Shown here: positions 1 through 9,406 of the stretch, piece by piece | Numbering within the stretch: the stretch's first letter is position 1 | Layout: each line of letters begins with the position of its first letter | Source of the DNA: Smittium mucronatum | Lineage: Eukaryota > Kickxellomycota > Harpellomycetes > Harpellales > Legeriomycetaceae | DNA: 14,852 nucleotides | Direction of reading: 5' to 3' | NCBI GenBank assembly: GCA_001953115.1 | Contig: LSSL01002097.1 | Span: 1 to 14,852 of the forward strand | Notes under the pieces: generated by a model | The model's database searches: none | Told to the model about the DNA's origin: nothing | The model's input: only the letters and a program-made list of their open reading frames with translations | Position numbers and translations under genes: made by a program

Positions 1-1005
1 TATATATTTATGATGATGTAAAACTTACAAGAAAGATGATTTATTAATATTTAAAAAGTTTTTTATTGATCAACCCTATATTAAGAACATGATTTAATGT
101 GCACGGCTGAAAGAACAGAAATTTTAATTATAAAATGTCAAAAAAATTGTTTAAACATTAAAAATCTCAAAAATCATTTTTAAACCTTTATTTTAAGATC
201 AAAATCCGAAAAAATCACCACATTCATGCAAAAATAATAAATCAACCAATAAAATCTTAAAAATAATGAATAAAAATCAGAAAAAAAATAGATGGAAATA
301 AATAACATCCTGGGGATTTGATTTTAGCATAATTGATTCAAAGTTTACAAATAATTTTTTGTATTAAATTATTACAATATATCTATATAAAAAGTGGTTT
401 TTTAGATGGGAATATTTCATTAAAAAAATAGTAAACAAATATCATGAAAAAATACATCAAATAACACGCTATAATTATAAATTATATTCTTATTGGTTTA
501 TTAAGATGTCGGAGTTTAAGAAGGGCTGTAAAAAATCTATGATATTCTAAATCATATACTTATCAAAAATACGATACAATAAGAATAGTAAAATATGCTA
601 AAAGCATAAATTTTATGATTTAGGTAAAAAGCTGGGTATTGGATTATTATTGAATATATTTTTAAAGGTTCAAAGACAATAATGTATTTTTATATAAATT
701 AATAGAAATAGAAATAAAATAAAAGTGAACTCACTGAATCTTGAGAATAGCACAAAAAAGTCTTCAAAAAATCAGCCGCATCAATTGCTTCAAAAAACCC
801 AACTATAAAAACAGCATCAGCTATAACATACAAATAAAAATCAGGATTTTTAAACTATTTAAAAACATTCCACAAATTACTTCAATCTAAACACATTAAC
901 TCATCCAACTACTGAAAAAAATACAATTATTCAACTAATGTGATGACTGCAACAACCTAATCAAACACATCGAACATTACTAATAATAATGGAACAAAAA
1001 AACGT

Positions 1006-1041
<36 letters not shown>

Positions 1042-1820
1042 AACCATAACAACTACAACGACAAATATAATTACTTCAAAAATTCAACAGCAGTAAAATT
1101 TTCATCATTTTTTAAAAATTTATCTATCTCATCGATTTCATTCTAAAATATCGAAAAATTCAATATTAACTACTTTTCTCCATACCATAATTTTTAGCTA
1201 ATTATTCTCTATATTATTTAGCTAAATAGAAATTCGAAATATTTTAGTATTTGTTTTGAATATATTATAAATAAAATTTCTCTTTTTTACTTGTTTTTTT
1301 TAAAATTTTTTTTTTTATCTTTTATGTTTTTGATAAAAATTCTCAATTTATTTTTTGTATCTGTTTTAACATAACAGATTTTTTTATTATAATTTTATGT
1401 TTATAAAATAATTGATATTTTTAACTTGTTTGTTTTTTTTCATCTTGAATTTATCCTTATTTTCATCTTTATTCTAATCATTTTTCTTTGAGAAGCGATT
1501 TAATATTAATCAAATCCGTTTTTTTAATTCCGATTGAGATTATATATACACGAATGTTATTTTTTCATCTTGAAATTTTATTTTCATGTGAAATATATAT
1601 CTTTCTATATGCAAATATATCTCTTAACACGTAAAAATAATTTTTCATACATAAATTTTATAAGTGAATCGAAATTTTCAAATTCAGGAGAGTTTATTTT
1701 TTGTCCTGGCAATTCTTTATCTGAAATTTTTATGGTATATTTTCCTTTTTTTGGTTGATGGGGTAAAAATAAAAATTTCTTGATTTAAGAATTTAAATTT
1801 CATTGTGTTCTACTTTAACG
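1..1820. other. AT-rich region without recognisable genes
   Basis: I see no supportable gene here on either strand. The DNA is extremely AT-rich with frequent stops in all frames. The plus strand is A-rich (A and C over about 720-1130) and then becomes strongly T-rich from about 1140 onward. The only clear structure is a (TAC)n microsatellite near 1006-1041 and one copy of a CCAATAAAAT word at 246-255. The short open frame at 1534-1758 is rich in Phe, Tyr, Ile and Lys, as expected from AT-rich non-coding DNA, and I do not call it. The right end may include the eroded 3' part of the neighbouring MULE element. Confidence 0.6.
1006..1041. repeat. (TAC)12 microsatellite
   Basis: Twelve uninterrupted TAC units are visible directly. 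They lie in a non-coding, A/C-rich stretch and are followed by looser ACA/AAC-rich sequence. No open reading frame runs through them convincingly, so this is read as a simple repeat rather than a homopolymer-encoding exon. Confidence 0.95.
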
Positions 1821-2945
1821 AACTAATAGATATTGAGATTGTCGTAATATTCGATTAGTGATTTAGAAACATTGATAAAATCGATGTCATCGTAAAAATT
1901 CTTATCTTGATAACTTACCTTTAACAATATTGTTAAATATTTCCAAGGAGTTTTTATTTGATAAACTGAGTATAAAAAATCCCTCAAACCAATTTTGATT
2001 ATTATTTTTTTCAAATTGATACATATTTATTCTTTCCGAAATATCAGAAATAAATCCGAAGTTGCTCCATTTCGACATGAGCAATTTTTTTTGAAATCTC
2101 GAACGTATTTTTTTCGGAAATTATTTTCATCTTGTAAATATCTTTATATAAATATTCTCTTAGCTCGTCTTTTTTTCTTTCCTAATATATCCTTTATGTT
2201 TTTCGAAACACTAAACCTGCAGTTTGTCCTGATGATACCTATATTGAATGTTTTCAGAGCCTTTTTTATTTGATTTTCTGAATCGGTGACCAAATTATCC
2301 AAATTAAGATTATGAAAAAAAATTCACTGCTTATTTAGAAATGCTTTGAAACCCAATATGTAGTCCTCACTGCCATCTCTGCTTAGTAGACATATTGAAA
2401 TTGGACATAATTTCTGGTTTATGTCTGTTACCCCCGCTATTATTACAGGATAATATCCTTTAAAAAACCTGAATTTAGAATCAACATGGAAATTTGATTC
2501 ATACGAAAAATTTTCGAATGATTTTTTGGATGTAACTAAAAATCTAATGTCTCCAGGAACTGAAGAATATTCTGCGAAATAAGAATAATTTTCATTATTA
2601 GAAAGCTGCAAAAATTTGCTCTCCAGCATCTGGGTGGATTGGATTTTCCAATTTCTTTCCAATATTTTTTGTTATTTTTCTCAGAATATATTGTTTTAAT
2701 TTCGATATTAATATTTTCAGATTTAAGCTTTTTCAAAATTTGAAATGGACGTAACCCATCCTCGAAGTATTGCAGAATTATTTTTTCACTTATTCTGTCA
2801 TTGGATAAATCGCACAGATCAGATTGTGGTTTGGAGTAGTAGTATTTCATTTCGGATCATAATATCCGTGCATTTTTAAATCCCCTTCGCATGTATTTAT
2901 GCTTTATTTACGCAATAATACTTTGCATTTTTGTATAATTTTAAT
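1820..2945 (-). pseudogene. Decayed MULE (Mutator-like) transposase
   Basis: Broken coding relic on the minus strand, read from high to low coordinates. The segment from about 2850 to 2660 contains a helical piece with GLRPFQILKKLK, like the DNA-binding part of MULE transposases. Upstream of it (about 2945-2860), KYYCVNKA could be an eroded FLYWCH/WRKY-type zinc finger. A second frame (2662 to 2324) gives FHVDSKFRF, KGYYPVIIAGVTD and CPISICLLSRDGSEDY. This is the diagnostic MULE DDE core, with the first catalytic Asp at about 2480-2482. The same frame continues past an in-frame TGA (2324-2326) with LVTDSENQIKKALKTF and TNCRFSVSKNI, matching the second Asp and the Cys/His-region block, and stops at about 2146. 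Further frames (2084-1902, then about 1958-1823) give NWFEGFF, NSLEIFNNIVK and FINVSKSLIEYY, like the C-terminal W-x-EG and TNN-LE-fN blocks. At least two frameshifts and two stops make it inactive. I did not identify terminal inverted repeats or target duplications. Confidence 0.8.
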
Positions 2946-3475
2946 ATTTTTGAGAAATTGACTCTCACGATCTGAAATTGTTTTCGCAGTCTGTTTAATT
3001 TATTTCGATTCAGTCTTTTCGGTTTTTTGGCATTAGTATAAAGAATAACGAAAATAACTAGCGGAATATTTTAATTTAATCTAATAGTTTGACAATTAGA
3101 CTAAAGAATACTATTTATAACTATTAAAAGTTCAAAAGGCGCGACTACACATCGAAACTTTTATTTGGATGTAAAAAGTATTTTTACTTTAAATTTGCTA
3201 TCATTCGCCACCGTTGATGCTTGTTATAATTTTTAATTATAATGATTCTATCGAATCATCAAATATAAACAAATAGGGAGATTTAAACCGAGAACGAAAA
3301 AAAAAACACATATATTTCTCGCAATTATCTTTCAGTTTCTATATGCCAAAAATTCTAATTCAGCTTATTAAATATAATTTCAGATTTAAATTTTTTTTTT
3401 GTATCACGGAATTTTATTGTAAGATAACGTCATTAAAAACTATACTAAAAAAATTTGAAAAAAAGAAAAAGACGT
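2946..3475. other. AT-rich spacer, nothing recognised
   Basis: Intergenic AT-rich DNA between the MULE relic and the more GC-rich island. An open frame (3343-3573, plus) is mostly Lys/Phe/Asn/Ile from AT-rich DNA and I do not consider it a gene. Terminal repeats of the MULE element could lie here but I could not recognise any. Confidence 0.5.
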
Positions 3476-3895
3476 ATAAAAAAGACTATTATTCTAACTA
3501 CAATAAGCTCCTCTGCCAGACTACCGGCTTCGTGCCTACGGGAAAAGGGTTCAATCTACCAACCACCAAATAATACCCTGGCATTGCTTCAAGTAGGCAT
3601 GATGATTGAGGCTTTAACGGTTATGAATTAAGCTCTTTGTCAACAAACAATGGTTCATTGAAGCTACTGAGCTCCTAGTCAGAGCCTACTTCTAACAGGA
3701 TTAATAAAATTAGACTCCCACCCAAACGTGGGATTGATCGACATGGCTTTCCTACAAATAGCTGTTAGACGCTGAGATCCGTCAGACAGTCGAAAACTGG
3801 ACTTGTGCACTAGACTATGTCTCAGCTGTGCATTTCAGATTTACATCTAAATAATCAGGGGTTCAAATTATTCTTTAGATTTTTGTCATAATTAG
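3476..3895 (+). pseudogene. Possible decayed coding relic, unidentified
   Basis: One plus-strand frame (codon starts at 3521, 3524 and so on) reads as fairly normal protein over about 140 codons. Recognisable stretches include PNNTLALLQVGMMIEALTV, APSQSLLLTGLIKLDSHP and VGLIDMAFLQIAVRR. It is interrupted by TAA 3629-3631, TGA 3659-3661, TGA 3668-3670, TGA 3773-3775, TAA 3848-3850 and TAG 3893-3895. All could arise from CAA, CGA or CAG by a C-to-T change. The stretch is clearly less AT-rich than the DNA to its left. I do not recognise the family. A retroelement gag or capsid-like protein is one possibility, purely by inference from the context of other transposon relics. Opposite-strand frames in this island are also partly open, so chance is a real alternative. 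Confidence 0.25.
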
Positions 3896-4789
3896 GGTGT
3901 ATTGAATCAATTTTGCCAATAGCGCATTTTAACTACTTGTAAATCGCCTTAGTTCAATGCGTTATGTTATGGATGTATTATTGGATGGAAACAAACTGTC
4001 AATGTTAAAAAGACCGAGCCTATTGGGATCACTAGTTATTAGCTGACAGAGGCATAGACCTTGTTAGAAGAAAATACTGTAATGTCTTAGATATGGATTA
4101 TTAATGGCGCGATTTTTAAATAAAGTTCAAATTAGTGGAGTAGCCAAGCGAGTTGAACTTCAAGGGCTACATTTTTTTGGTAAGTTGGACTTGAAAAAAT
4201 TAGTACAGCCAATTGTTAGTTTGGATATGACTATGATTCTTTTTCAAATCGTTTGGATAAGATCCTTTTGATTTGCGGACAAGTTTTCGAGTGGAAAATA
4301 ATGAGATCTAAAAAAGGCAATTGATGAAGGGTCAGTTTGGAGATGGAGACTGTACAGATTTTATTGGATAATAAATGAAGGGTTATTTTTCAATAAATTC
4401 TTTTGAATATGGTTCTAGAAAACAGTTTTGATTGGGTGATGTTTTTTAGAAGGATGTTGGAGACGGGATGTGAGAAGGGTCTTTTTTTTATTGCAGAAAA
4501 TATGCAAGGTTGAGCAGGGGAGTTCTGGTGATTACCTACACAGGCATTTATTTGGGAACCGAATCGGATGACATGATTTGGAGAATTCTGTGGGTGAATG
4601 CATCAGATGCTTAGGCACTTGAAGATCCAAAAATAGATCCATGAAAATCGGTGAGCGATAATGTAAACACAAGATCATCGGTGGAACAAATGAGAATAGA
4701 GCGGAGACAGGAGTTGTGATAAAATAGGATAAATGAGTCAAAAGTAGTGGGGAAAGGGGTATGTTCGCAGTGAGGGGATAAAACCATAG
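3896..4789. other. Less AT-rich intergenic island upstream of NDK
   Basis: No intact gene is recognised. The plus strand becomes purine-rich (G and A) from about 4260 to 4860, and base composition is nearer to coding DNA than the flanks. Several frames are open for 40-115 codons, including a minus-strand one at 4532-4879 rich in Pro, Ser, Leu and Phe. That one is simply the complement of the purine-rich strand and has no family signature. The region may be the NDK promoter and 5' leader, a continuation of the decayed element at 3476-3895, or both. Confidence 0.4.
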
Positions 4790-4840
4790 GGAGCAGGGAA
4801 ATGGATAAGAAGTTTCAGAGCAACCACTTATAATTGGGGG

Positions 4841-5506
4841 ATGTGGAGAGCTGGGGAGTGGGTTTTTCCTGACATCCAAATCGACATGGGGAGCAAAGTA
4901 TTTTCCGCGTTTAAAAGCAGTTTTCGGCTGCTCGAGGTTAGTATATATCTACTGTTTGTTTTCGCTTTGTTCAAATTGGCAGAACTTCCTAGTCGTACCA
5001 ACTCTGATTCCCATTCTCAAAGCATCTCTCTAACAAAGCCTATTCCCAACATGTCTGCCAGTGAACGCACTTATATTATGGTCAAGCCCGATGGTGTTGA
5101 ACGCGGTCTTGTAGGCAACATTCTCACCCGTTTTGAACAAAAAGGTTACAAATTGTGTGCTCTCCAGATGATGCAACCATCAAAATCGCTTTTGGAAGAA
5201 CACTACAAGGATTTGAACACAAGACCTTTCTTCCCAAGACTCATCAAGTACATGTCAAGTGCCCCAGTTGTTGGTATGGTTTGGTCTGGAAAGAACGCCG
5301 TCAAGACTGGCCGTAAGATCCTTGGTGCCACCAACCCCTTGGATTCTGAGCCAGGAACCATCAGAGGTGATTACTGTATCGATGTTAGCCAAAACTTGTG
5401 CCACGGTAGTGACAGTGTTGAATCTGCTGAACGCGAGATTTCTCTTTGGTTCCCTGCCGGAGTTTGCGACTACCAACGCAGATACGACTCTTTCATCTAT
5501 GAATAA
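4841..5506 (+). CDS. NDK1: Nucleoside diphosphate kinase
   Basis: Transfers the gamma-phosphate from ATP to other (d)NDPs through a phosphohistidine intermediate, balancing nucleotide pools. It is usually a cytosolic hexamer. Starting at the ATG at 5051, the protein is 151 residues, the usual length for the family. It shows the conserved [10 protein letters not shown] with Lys12, Tyr52, RPFFP at 58-62, Arg88, Thr94, the PGTIRGD block with Arg105, Asn115 and the active-site His118 in [11 protein letters not shown], ending in IYE. Every catalytic position falls at the standard numbering, so the core is intact. The frame stays open upstream to 4790. ATGs at 4841 or 4886 would add 70 or 55 residues, including a hydrophobic segment ([12 protein letters not shown]) followed by a Ser-rich linker, so an anchored or organelle-targeted form is possible. 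The 5051 ATG has adenine at -3. I give the longest frame as the span; 5051-5506 is the safe CDS. It converges on the RWDD1-type gene with a 182-bp gap. The core has no introns. Confidence 0.96.
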   Translation: MWRAGEWVFPDIQIDMGSKVFSAFKSSFRLLEVSIYLLFVFALFKLAELPSRTNSDSHSQSISLTKPIPNMSASERTYIMVKPDGVERGLVGNILTRFEQKGYKLCALQMMQPSKSLLEEHYKDLNTRPFFPRLIKYMSSAPVVGMVWSGKNAVKTGRKILGATNPLDSEPGTIRGDYCIDVSQNLCHGSDSVESAEREISLWFPAGVCDYQRRYDSFIYE

Positions 5507-5688
5507 TTTTTACATTTTAGTGTCTATTTATTCATAAAGATATACTTTTTACAATTAGATTTGTGAACTATCTGTTTTTAATTTGTTTAATATTTTGTAT
5601 ACTTTTAAGTAATTTAAGGATACTAAGGCCGATCTTTAAGTATCGTGAAATATAAACATATATTAAAATTATGGGGATGAAAAGAAAT

Positions 5689-6813
5689 CTAAGAGGTGTT
5701 ATCGAAAGAGGAAACATCTACAGATATGTCGCCGTCTTGAACAAATTTATCATCGGAAAGAGCCAGACTCTTATCCTGTTCGAAGAGTTCGCGGCCAGTA
5801 AGTTTGCCTTTTTTTTCGTCAAGGCGTTTCTGTTCTTGGGACTCAGCAGACTTTTCCATTTCCAATTTGAATTTAGCAGCCCATTGATGGAATAGTTCAG
5901 GGGTGACTTTGGTTCCTACAAACTTTTGTTGTTCCAATTCAATCTCCTTTTCAATCCTCAATCTTTCGAGGGTTATTTGCTGTTCCTCTTTGCGTACTAT
6001 CAGATCATTGAGACTTTCCTTTAACGTTGAGGCCATGGAAAAGACCATTGCCATCCCTAAAGTCTCTTCGATCTATTATTTTTATTTTTGCAAAAGAACA
6101 CTTTAATTTTGTTTCTTCTTGTTCAAAGATTGGCTGATAGTGAAGTATAGATATAAAAAAGTTATATATAAAATAAGAGCATTACGACTTGATCGAGAGA
6201 GGTTGTAAGGCTAGAGATATCAGACTCGTCTAAATCTGAAACCTCATCGGTTTCAATATTGAAATTTGGAGGCTCATCAGGGTAATTTTCAGTATAAGTT
6301 ATTTTGAGGAATAAAACTGCAAGTTTAAAATACAAAAATATTGTTATAAGGATTTTGAAAAAAAGTAAAAAAAGACATTTTGGTATAGATTTTATTATCG
6401 TAATTCAATACTTGCCTTCATTTTTTTCAACCTGCAAATCACTTTCGACTCTTATGGAAAAAGTTGAAGGATCATCAGATTCTAATAAATATTAGAAAAG
6501 TAATTGGTATATATATATATATATAATTCTGATGGATAAAAAAAATAGACGTTAGAAGAGGTCCCGACAACTGGTTTGAATGAAAAAAAGAAAGGGGAAG
6601 GATTGCATAAGTGTTTTATAATAAGGAAAGTGTAAAAAATAATCACCTATAAATTCTTCAGCGTAAATGGACTTCAATGCATCTATTTCGTTTTCGCGTT
6701 CTTCCAAGTAATCTAGGTCGAATGCAAAAAGGGGGGGGGGGTGAATTTTGAGTGTTAAACACACCTAAAGCTAAAAAAAAAACTAGTAAAATCTAATAGT
6801 TCGTACCACTCAT
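5689..6813 (-). CDS. GIR2: RWD-domain protein, RWDD1/Gir2 (DFRP2) family
   Basis: Five exons assembled by hand: 6813-6807, 6712-6647, 6481-6416, 6316-6186 and 6072-5689, giving 654 nt and 217 residues. RWDD1 and yeast Gir2 bind and stabilise the Drg2/Rbg2 GTPase and contact Gcn1, linking it to translation control in the cytoplasm (family knowledge). The spliced start reads MSDYLEERENEIDALKSIY, matching the beginning of RWDD1 proteins. The RWD hallmark YTENYPDEPP sits at about residues 54-63 and the RWD C-terminal helix LGMAMVFSMA at 95-104. A charged helical linker follows (about 115-142), then the DFRP C-terminal signature: GTKVTPELFHQW from 143, KLTGRELFEQD from 180 and SDDKF from 196, ending with an acidic VDVSSF tail. 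Length is slightly under the roughly 240 residues of animal RWDD1. Splice phases are mutually consistent. The third intron (6415-6317) best fits a GC donor. The first coding exon is only 7 nt. The gene start is 182 bp from the upstream subtilase on the same strand. Confidence 0.92.
6317..6415 (-). other. Probable GC-AG intron of the RWDD1/Gir2 gene
   Basis: Read on the minus strand, the exon ends GAAG and the intron begins GCAAGT, which is the strong consensus of GC-AG introns. It ends in TTGCAG before TTTTATTCC. The phase (one base before, two after) requires a donor leaving a single base. The nearby GTATTG donor (6413-side) and the GTTGAA donor would shift the frame into early stops. One GT alternative exists: GTGATT at 6442-6437 keeps the frame but deletes nine residues of the RWD beta hairpin. 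The longer form matches RWDD1 lengths better. GTGATT is also the apparent donor of the preceding intron, so the alternative stays open. Confidence 0.65.
6508..6525. repeat. (TA)9 dinucleotide repeat
   Basis: Nine TA units seen directly. They lie inside the second intron (6482-6646) of the RWDD1/Gir2-type gene. Confidence 0.9.
6731..6741. repeat. 11-G homopolymer near a splice acceptor
   Basis: A run of eleven G on the plus strand. On the coding (minus) strand it is a C11 run followed by T5, forming the pyrimidine tract just upstream of the CTAG acceptor (6714-6713) of the first RWDD1/Gir2 intron. Homopolymer length may also be a sequencing uncertainty. Confidence 0.8.
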
Positions 6814-6995
6814 TTCGAATTAAGGCAAATCCCTTTTTATTATAAACAGAAACAAAAAAACTTTAAAAATTGGCGAAGGATAAAGAATAAAGATCTTGCA
6901 AAATTAACAATTGAAAAAAAAAAAAAGAAAAAAAAAAGAGTAATTTGGGAGGCTAATAAAAAGCAAATAAATTTATAGAGCATAAATGAAATCGG
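6814..6995. other. Short intergenic spacer with A-tracts
   Basis: This 182-bp spacer lies between the end of the subtilase gene and the start of the RWDD1/Gir2-type gene, both transcribed leftwards. It must hold the subtilase 3' end and the downstream promoter. Two A-runs (13 and 10 A, 6914-6937) separated by one G are visible; on the transcribed strand they are T-tracts. Such tracts disfavour nucleosomes in fungi, so a promoter role is plausible but inferred. Confidence 0.5.
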
Positions 6996-8809
6996 TTATG
7001 TAGCGAATACATTGGCTCCATTATAGGCTATTTCATTCGGGCTTTCTTTCAAATCCCCTTTAATTTGGTTCTTCCGAGAAAGAGACTTGATGATTGTCTT
7101 GGTTTGTGCTGGGGTTAGATTTGGGAACTCACTCACAAAGTATGCTACTAGTCCGGTTATGTGTGGAGCTGCCATAGAGGTCCCTGAAAGCACTCTGGAC
7201 CCATCTTCTGAAGCATAGTCTGCAGATACGATATCTAAAAGTGCACAATAATAATAGTTGGTTGAAAGCTTGGCGGGGGGAAGCTTGTATATTATGTGAC
7301 AAATCAACCAGGCTAGCCAGCTAGCTGATTGAATAGAATTGAAAAAAAGATACAAAGGTATCAAAGAGGATACATGGGCATCAAAAAGAATAAACGGAAG
7401 TGTTAAAAAAACAAATAAAATAGGAACTAACCGACTCCGGGAGCGAAAATGTCGATGCATTTCCCATAGTTTGAAAAATAAGCTATTTTGTCATCGGCGT
7501 CAGTGGCGCCTACGGTAATGACGTTTTTGTTTGACGCGGGAGTGAACTGGCAAGCATCAGCGGCATCATTTCCAGCACTTACGACAACGATCATTCCCAT
7601 ATCAACAAGAGCGTTTATCGCTGAATCGTAGGCCGAAGACTGGCCTTTGGACCCTAAGCTCAAGTTGACAACAGCCTGTTTTGGACCTCCGGACTGAACT
7701 AGCTGGGTGTAGTCTTTAGCTATCCAGTCGAGAGATTGCAAGAAAGAGCCGGGTAGGGGAGCGCCCTGTTTGTTAAAGATTTTTACAGACACGAGGTTGG
7801 CGGATTTGCTTACGCCAAAGGAAGTTCCGGATATGATGCCAGCAACATGGGTGCCGTGGTGGAAAAGATCTGTGTTCTCTTCAGACTCAACAATGTTGAG
7901 GCCAGCTCTTAGCCGTCCAGTAAAGTCTGTATGAATGATATTTATTCCCGAATCTATAACATATATAGTCACGTTCTTCCCATTTGGCTCATTATAGAAG
8001 TATGCCTTTTTTTCTGCCGAACTGCTATTTTGGTCTAATGGCAAGCATGATCCGGAGTCAGAAACACCGTTCAGACTTGCCTGCCCGTTTGTGGTGATGT
8101 TCTGTGATCCACTTGAGCTATTTTTAGTTTGAGAGTTAGTTTTACTGCTGGATGCAGAATTTGTAGTGTTGCCAGACTGGCCAGAACTAACAGAATTGTT
8201 TCCAGATCCAGAAAGTCCCGATAAAGCAACATTTTGGTTACATGAAGACGAATAGTATTTTCCATTTATTGAGCTGATTTTCTGAAGGCCATAACTGGGG
8301 ACATTGAATTGAGAATGCAGGGATAGCTGCAACTCTTCTTCGATGTAATCTATTTCGTCCTTATCGGCTATAGTGTTTATGGTTTCATTGCTGAATTTCC
8401 CAATATAGCCGGAGAATTGGTCGCCTAGACCTACTTGCCCATAAATCTTTTCCTTTGATGCGTTGTTTTTGCCTGAGGGTTCCATTGATCCTAGACTGCC
8501 AGACCTCTGCATACCAGCTGCTGTTTTGTTATTGCTATCAGTTCCGATTAGACTTCTCAGCCAGTCAATATGCAGAACCCTGGCACTTGGCTCTTGGTTT
8601 CCATTAGAGAGGCTTCTGAATTTATCTTTGGAATTTTCCTTTTTAAATACTACTATATAGTTTTTATGAACACCATTAACAGTGCCATTTCCACTTACAT
8701 CACTTAGACTGCGGAATTTGCTCCCGCTATCAGAAACAGACAATAGTTTTATTGGGGCTCTTGACTCGCAAGCAATGGCCATTATGGATATAAAAAGAGG
8801 TATACGCAT
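6996..8809 (-). CDS. Secreted subtilisin-like serine protease (S8A)
   Basis: Two exons, 8809-7432 and 7234-6996, give 1617 nt and 538 residues. The 197-bp intron has donor GTTAGT and acceptor TTTTAG, and splicing rebuilds APGVDIVSADY. The protein is a proteinase-K/cerevisin-type endopeptidase for the secretory path, either extracellular or vacuolar. A short hydrophobic N-terminus (residues 1-15, IPLFISIMAIA) fits a signal peptide. Residues about 49-165 form an I9 propeptide inhibitor (KNYIVVFKKE, ARVLHIDWLRSLI, GYIGKFSNETINTI, EIDYIEEE), with a Ser/Gly/Asn-rich insertion at about 89-121. The catalytic domain carries Asp286 in VIDSGI, His318 in HHGTHVAG, oxyanion Asn414 in SAGND and Ser479 in SGTSMAAPH, so the triad is complete. 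Between NVPSYGLQKISS and YFYNEPNGKNV lies an unusual insertion of about 80 residues rich in Ser, Gly, Asn and Thr (about 187-266). Its 5' end faces the 1.6-kb divergent promoter region shared with Med1. Confidence 0.95.
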
Positions 8810-9406
8810 TCTTAGTTAATATATAGATATATTTCCTGATCGAGATTATATTGCTTTTCTTCTAATGATAAAATAGAATTTTAATGGATTTTTTATTTGA
8901 TGATGATATTATGGATTATATTTGCATGTTATTTTTATTTCCGTTCAATGAATTTAACATTTGGTTTTATTATCGATCGTACATGATGTATTTATAGTGG
9001 TTTTGGCTAAATGTAATCACTCATATAAACCGGGTATCCAGTCAAGCTCATATTTTACAAGTAAATTTAAGGTAAGATACTGATTTGGTATAAGCTAATT
9101 GCTTTTTTTTTAATCAGTGTTAAGCATAAGCAAATGAGTGTGATGATATTCGTATAAATATACACATAGTTGCTTTCAACTGAGCGCCATTTTATTATGC
9201 AGTATTGGTTTAGATGTAAATAGAGACCCTTTTCGTAAAGAAAAAAAAAAGTTTTTAACACTACGACTATATTGCCTGTTTAGGTTTCTTTATTTTGTTG
9301 ATTTAATGCTATTATTTATGCTGTATTTAGCCATTTGAAAATAAATGACATCGGAATATTCATGCTCTATTCGCCTTTTTGCATTAATGTTTAGCCATCT
9401 CCCTCC

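Noticed and set aside
1995..2273. Plus-strand 92-codon open frame
   Set aside because: It is antisense to the MULE transposase relic, whose conserved blocks are on the minus strand.
3343..3573. Plus-strand 76-codon frame ending in LPTTK
   Set aside because: Most of it is Lys/Phe/Asn/Ile from AT-rich DNA; the more protein-like continuation lies in another frame.
3660..3900. tRNA-like GGTTCAAAT word (3869 area) as a tRNA gene
   Set aside because: No acceptor stem, D-arm or anticodon arm can be folded around it.
4532..4879. 115-codon minus-strand open frame rich in Pro, Ser, Leu and Phe
   Set aside because: It is the complement of a purine-rich strand, overlaps the possible NDK leader, has no recognisable domain and no supporting splice context.
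4937..4992. Possible intron in the NDK 5' region (donor GTTAGT; acceptors at 4982 or 4992)
   Set aside because: Both acceptors change the frame; the matching upstream frames meet a stop or lack an ATG.
5671..6106. Plus-strand open frames opposite the RWDD1/Gir2 last exon
   Set aside because: Antisense shadows of a gene with clear family motifs on the minus strand.
7235..7460. Separate upstream coding start for the subtilase C-terminal piece (a minus-strand frame starting at 7460)
   Set aside because: The 5' part of that frame is the intron; splicing 7432 to 7234 restores the conserved APGVDIVSADY and SGTSMAAPH catalytic segment.
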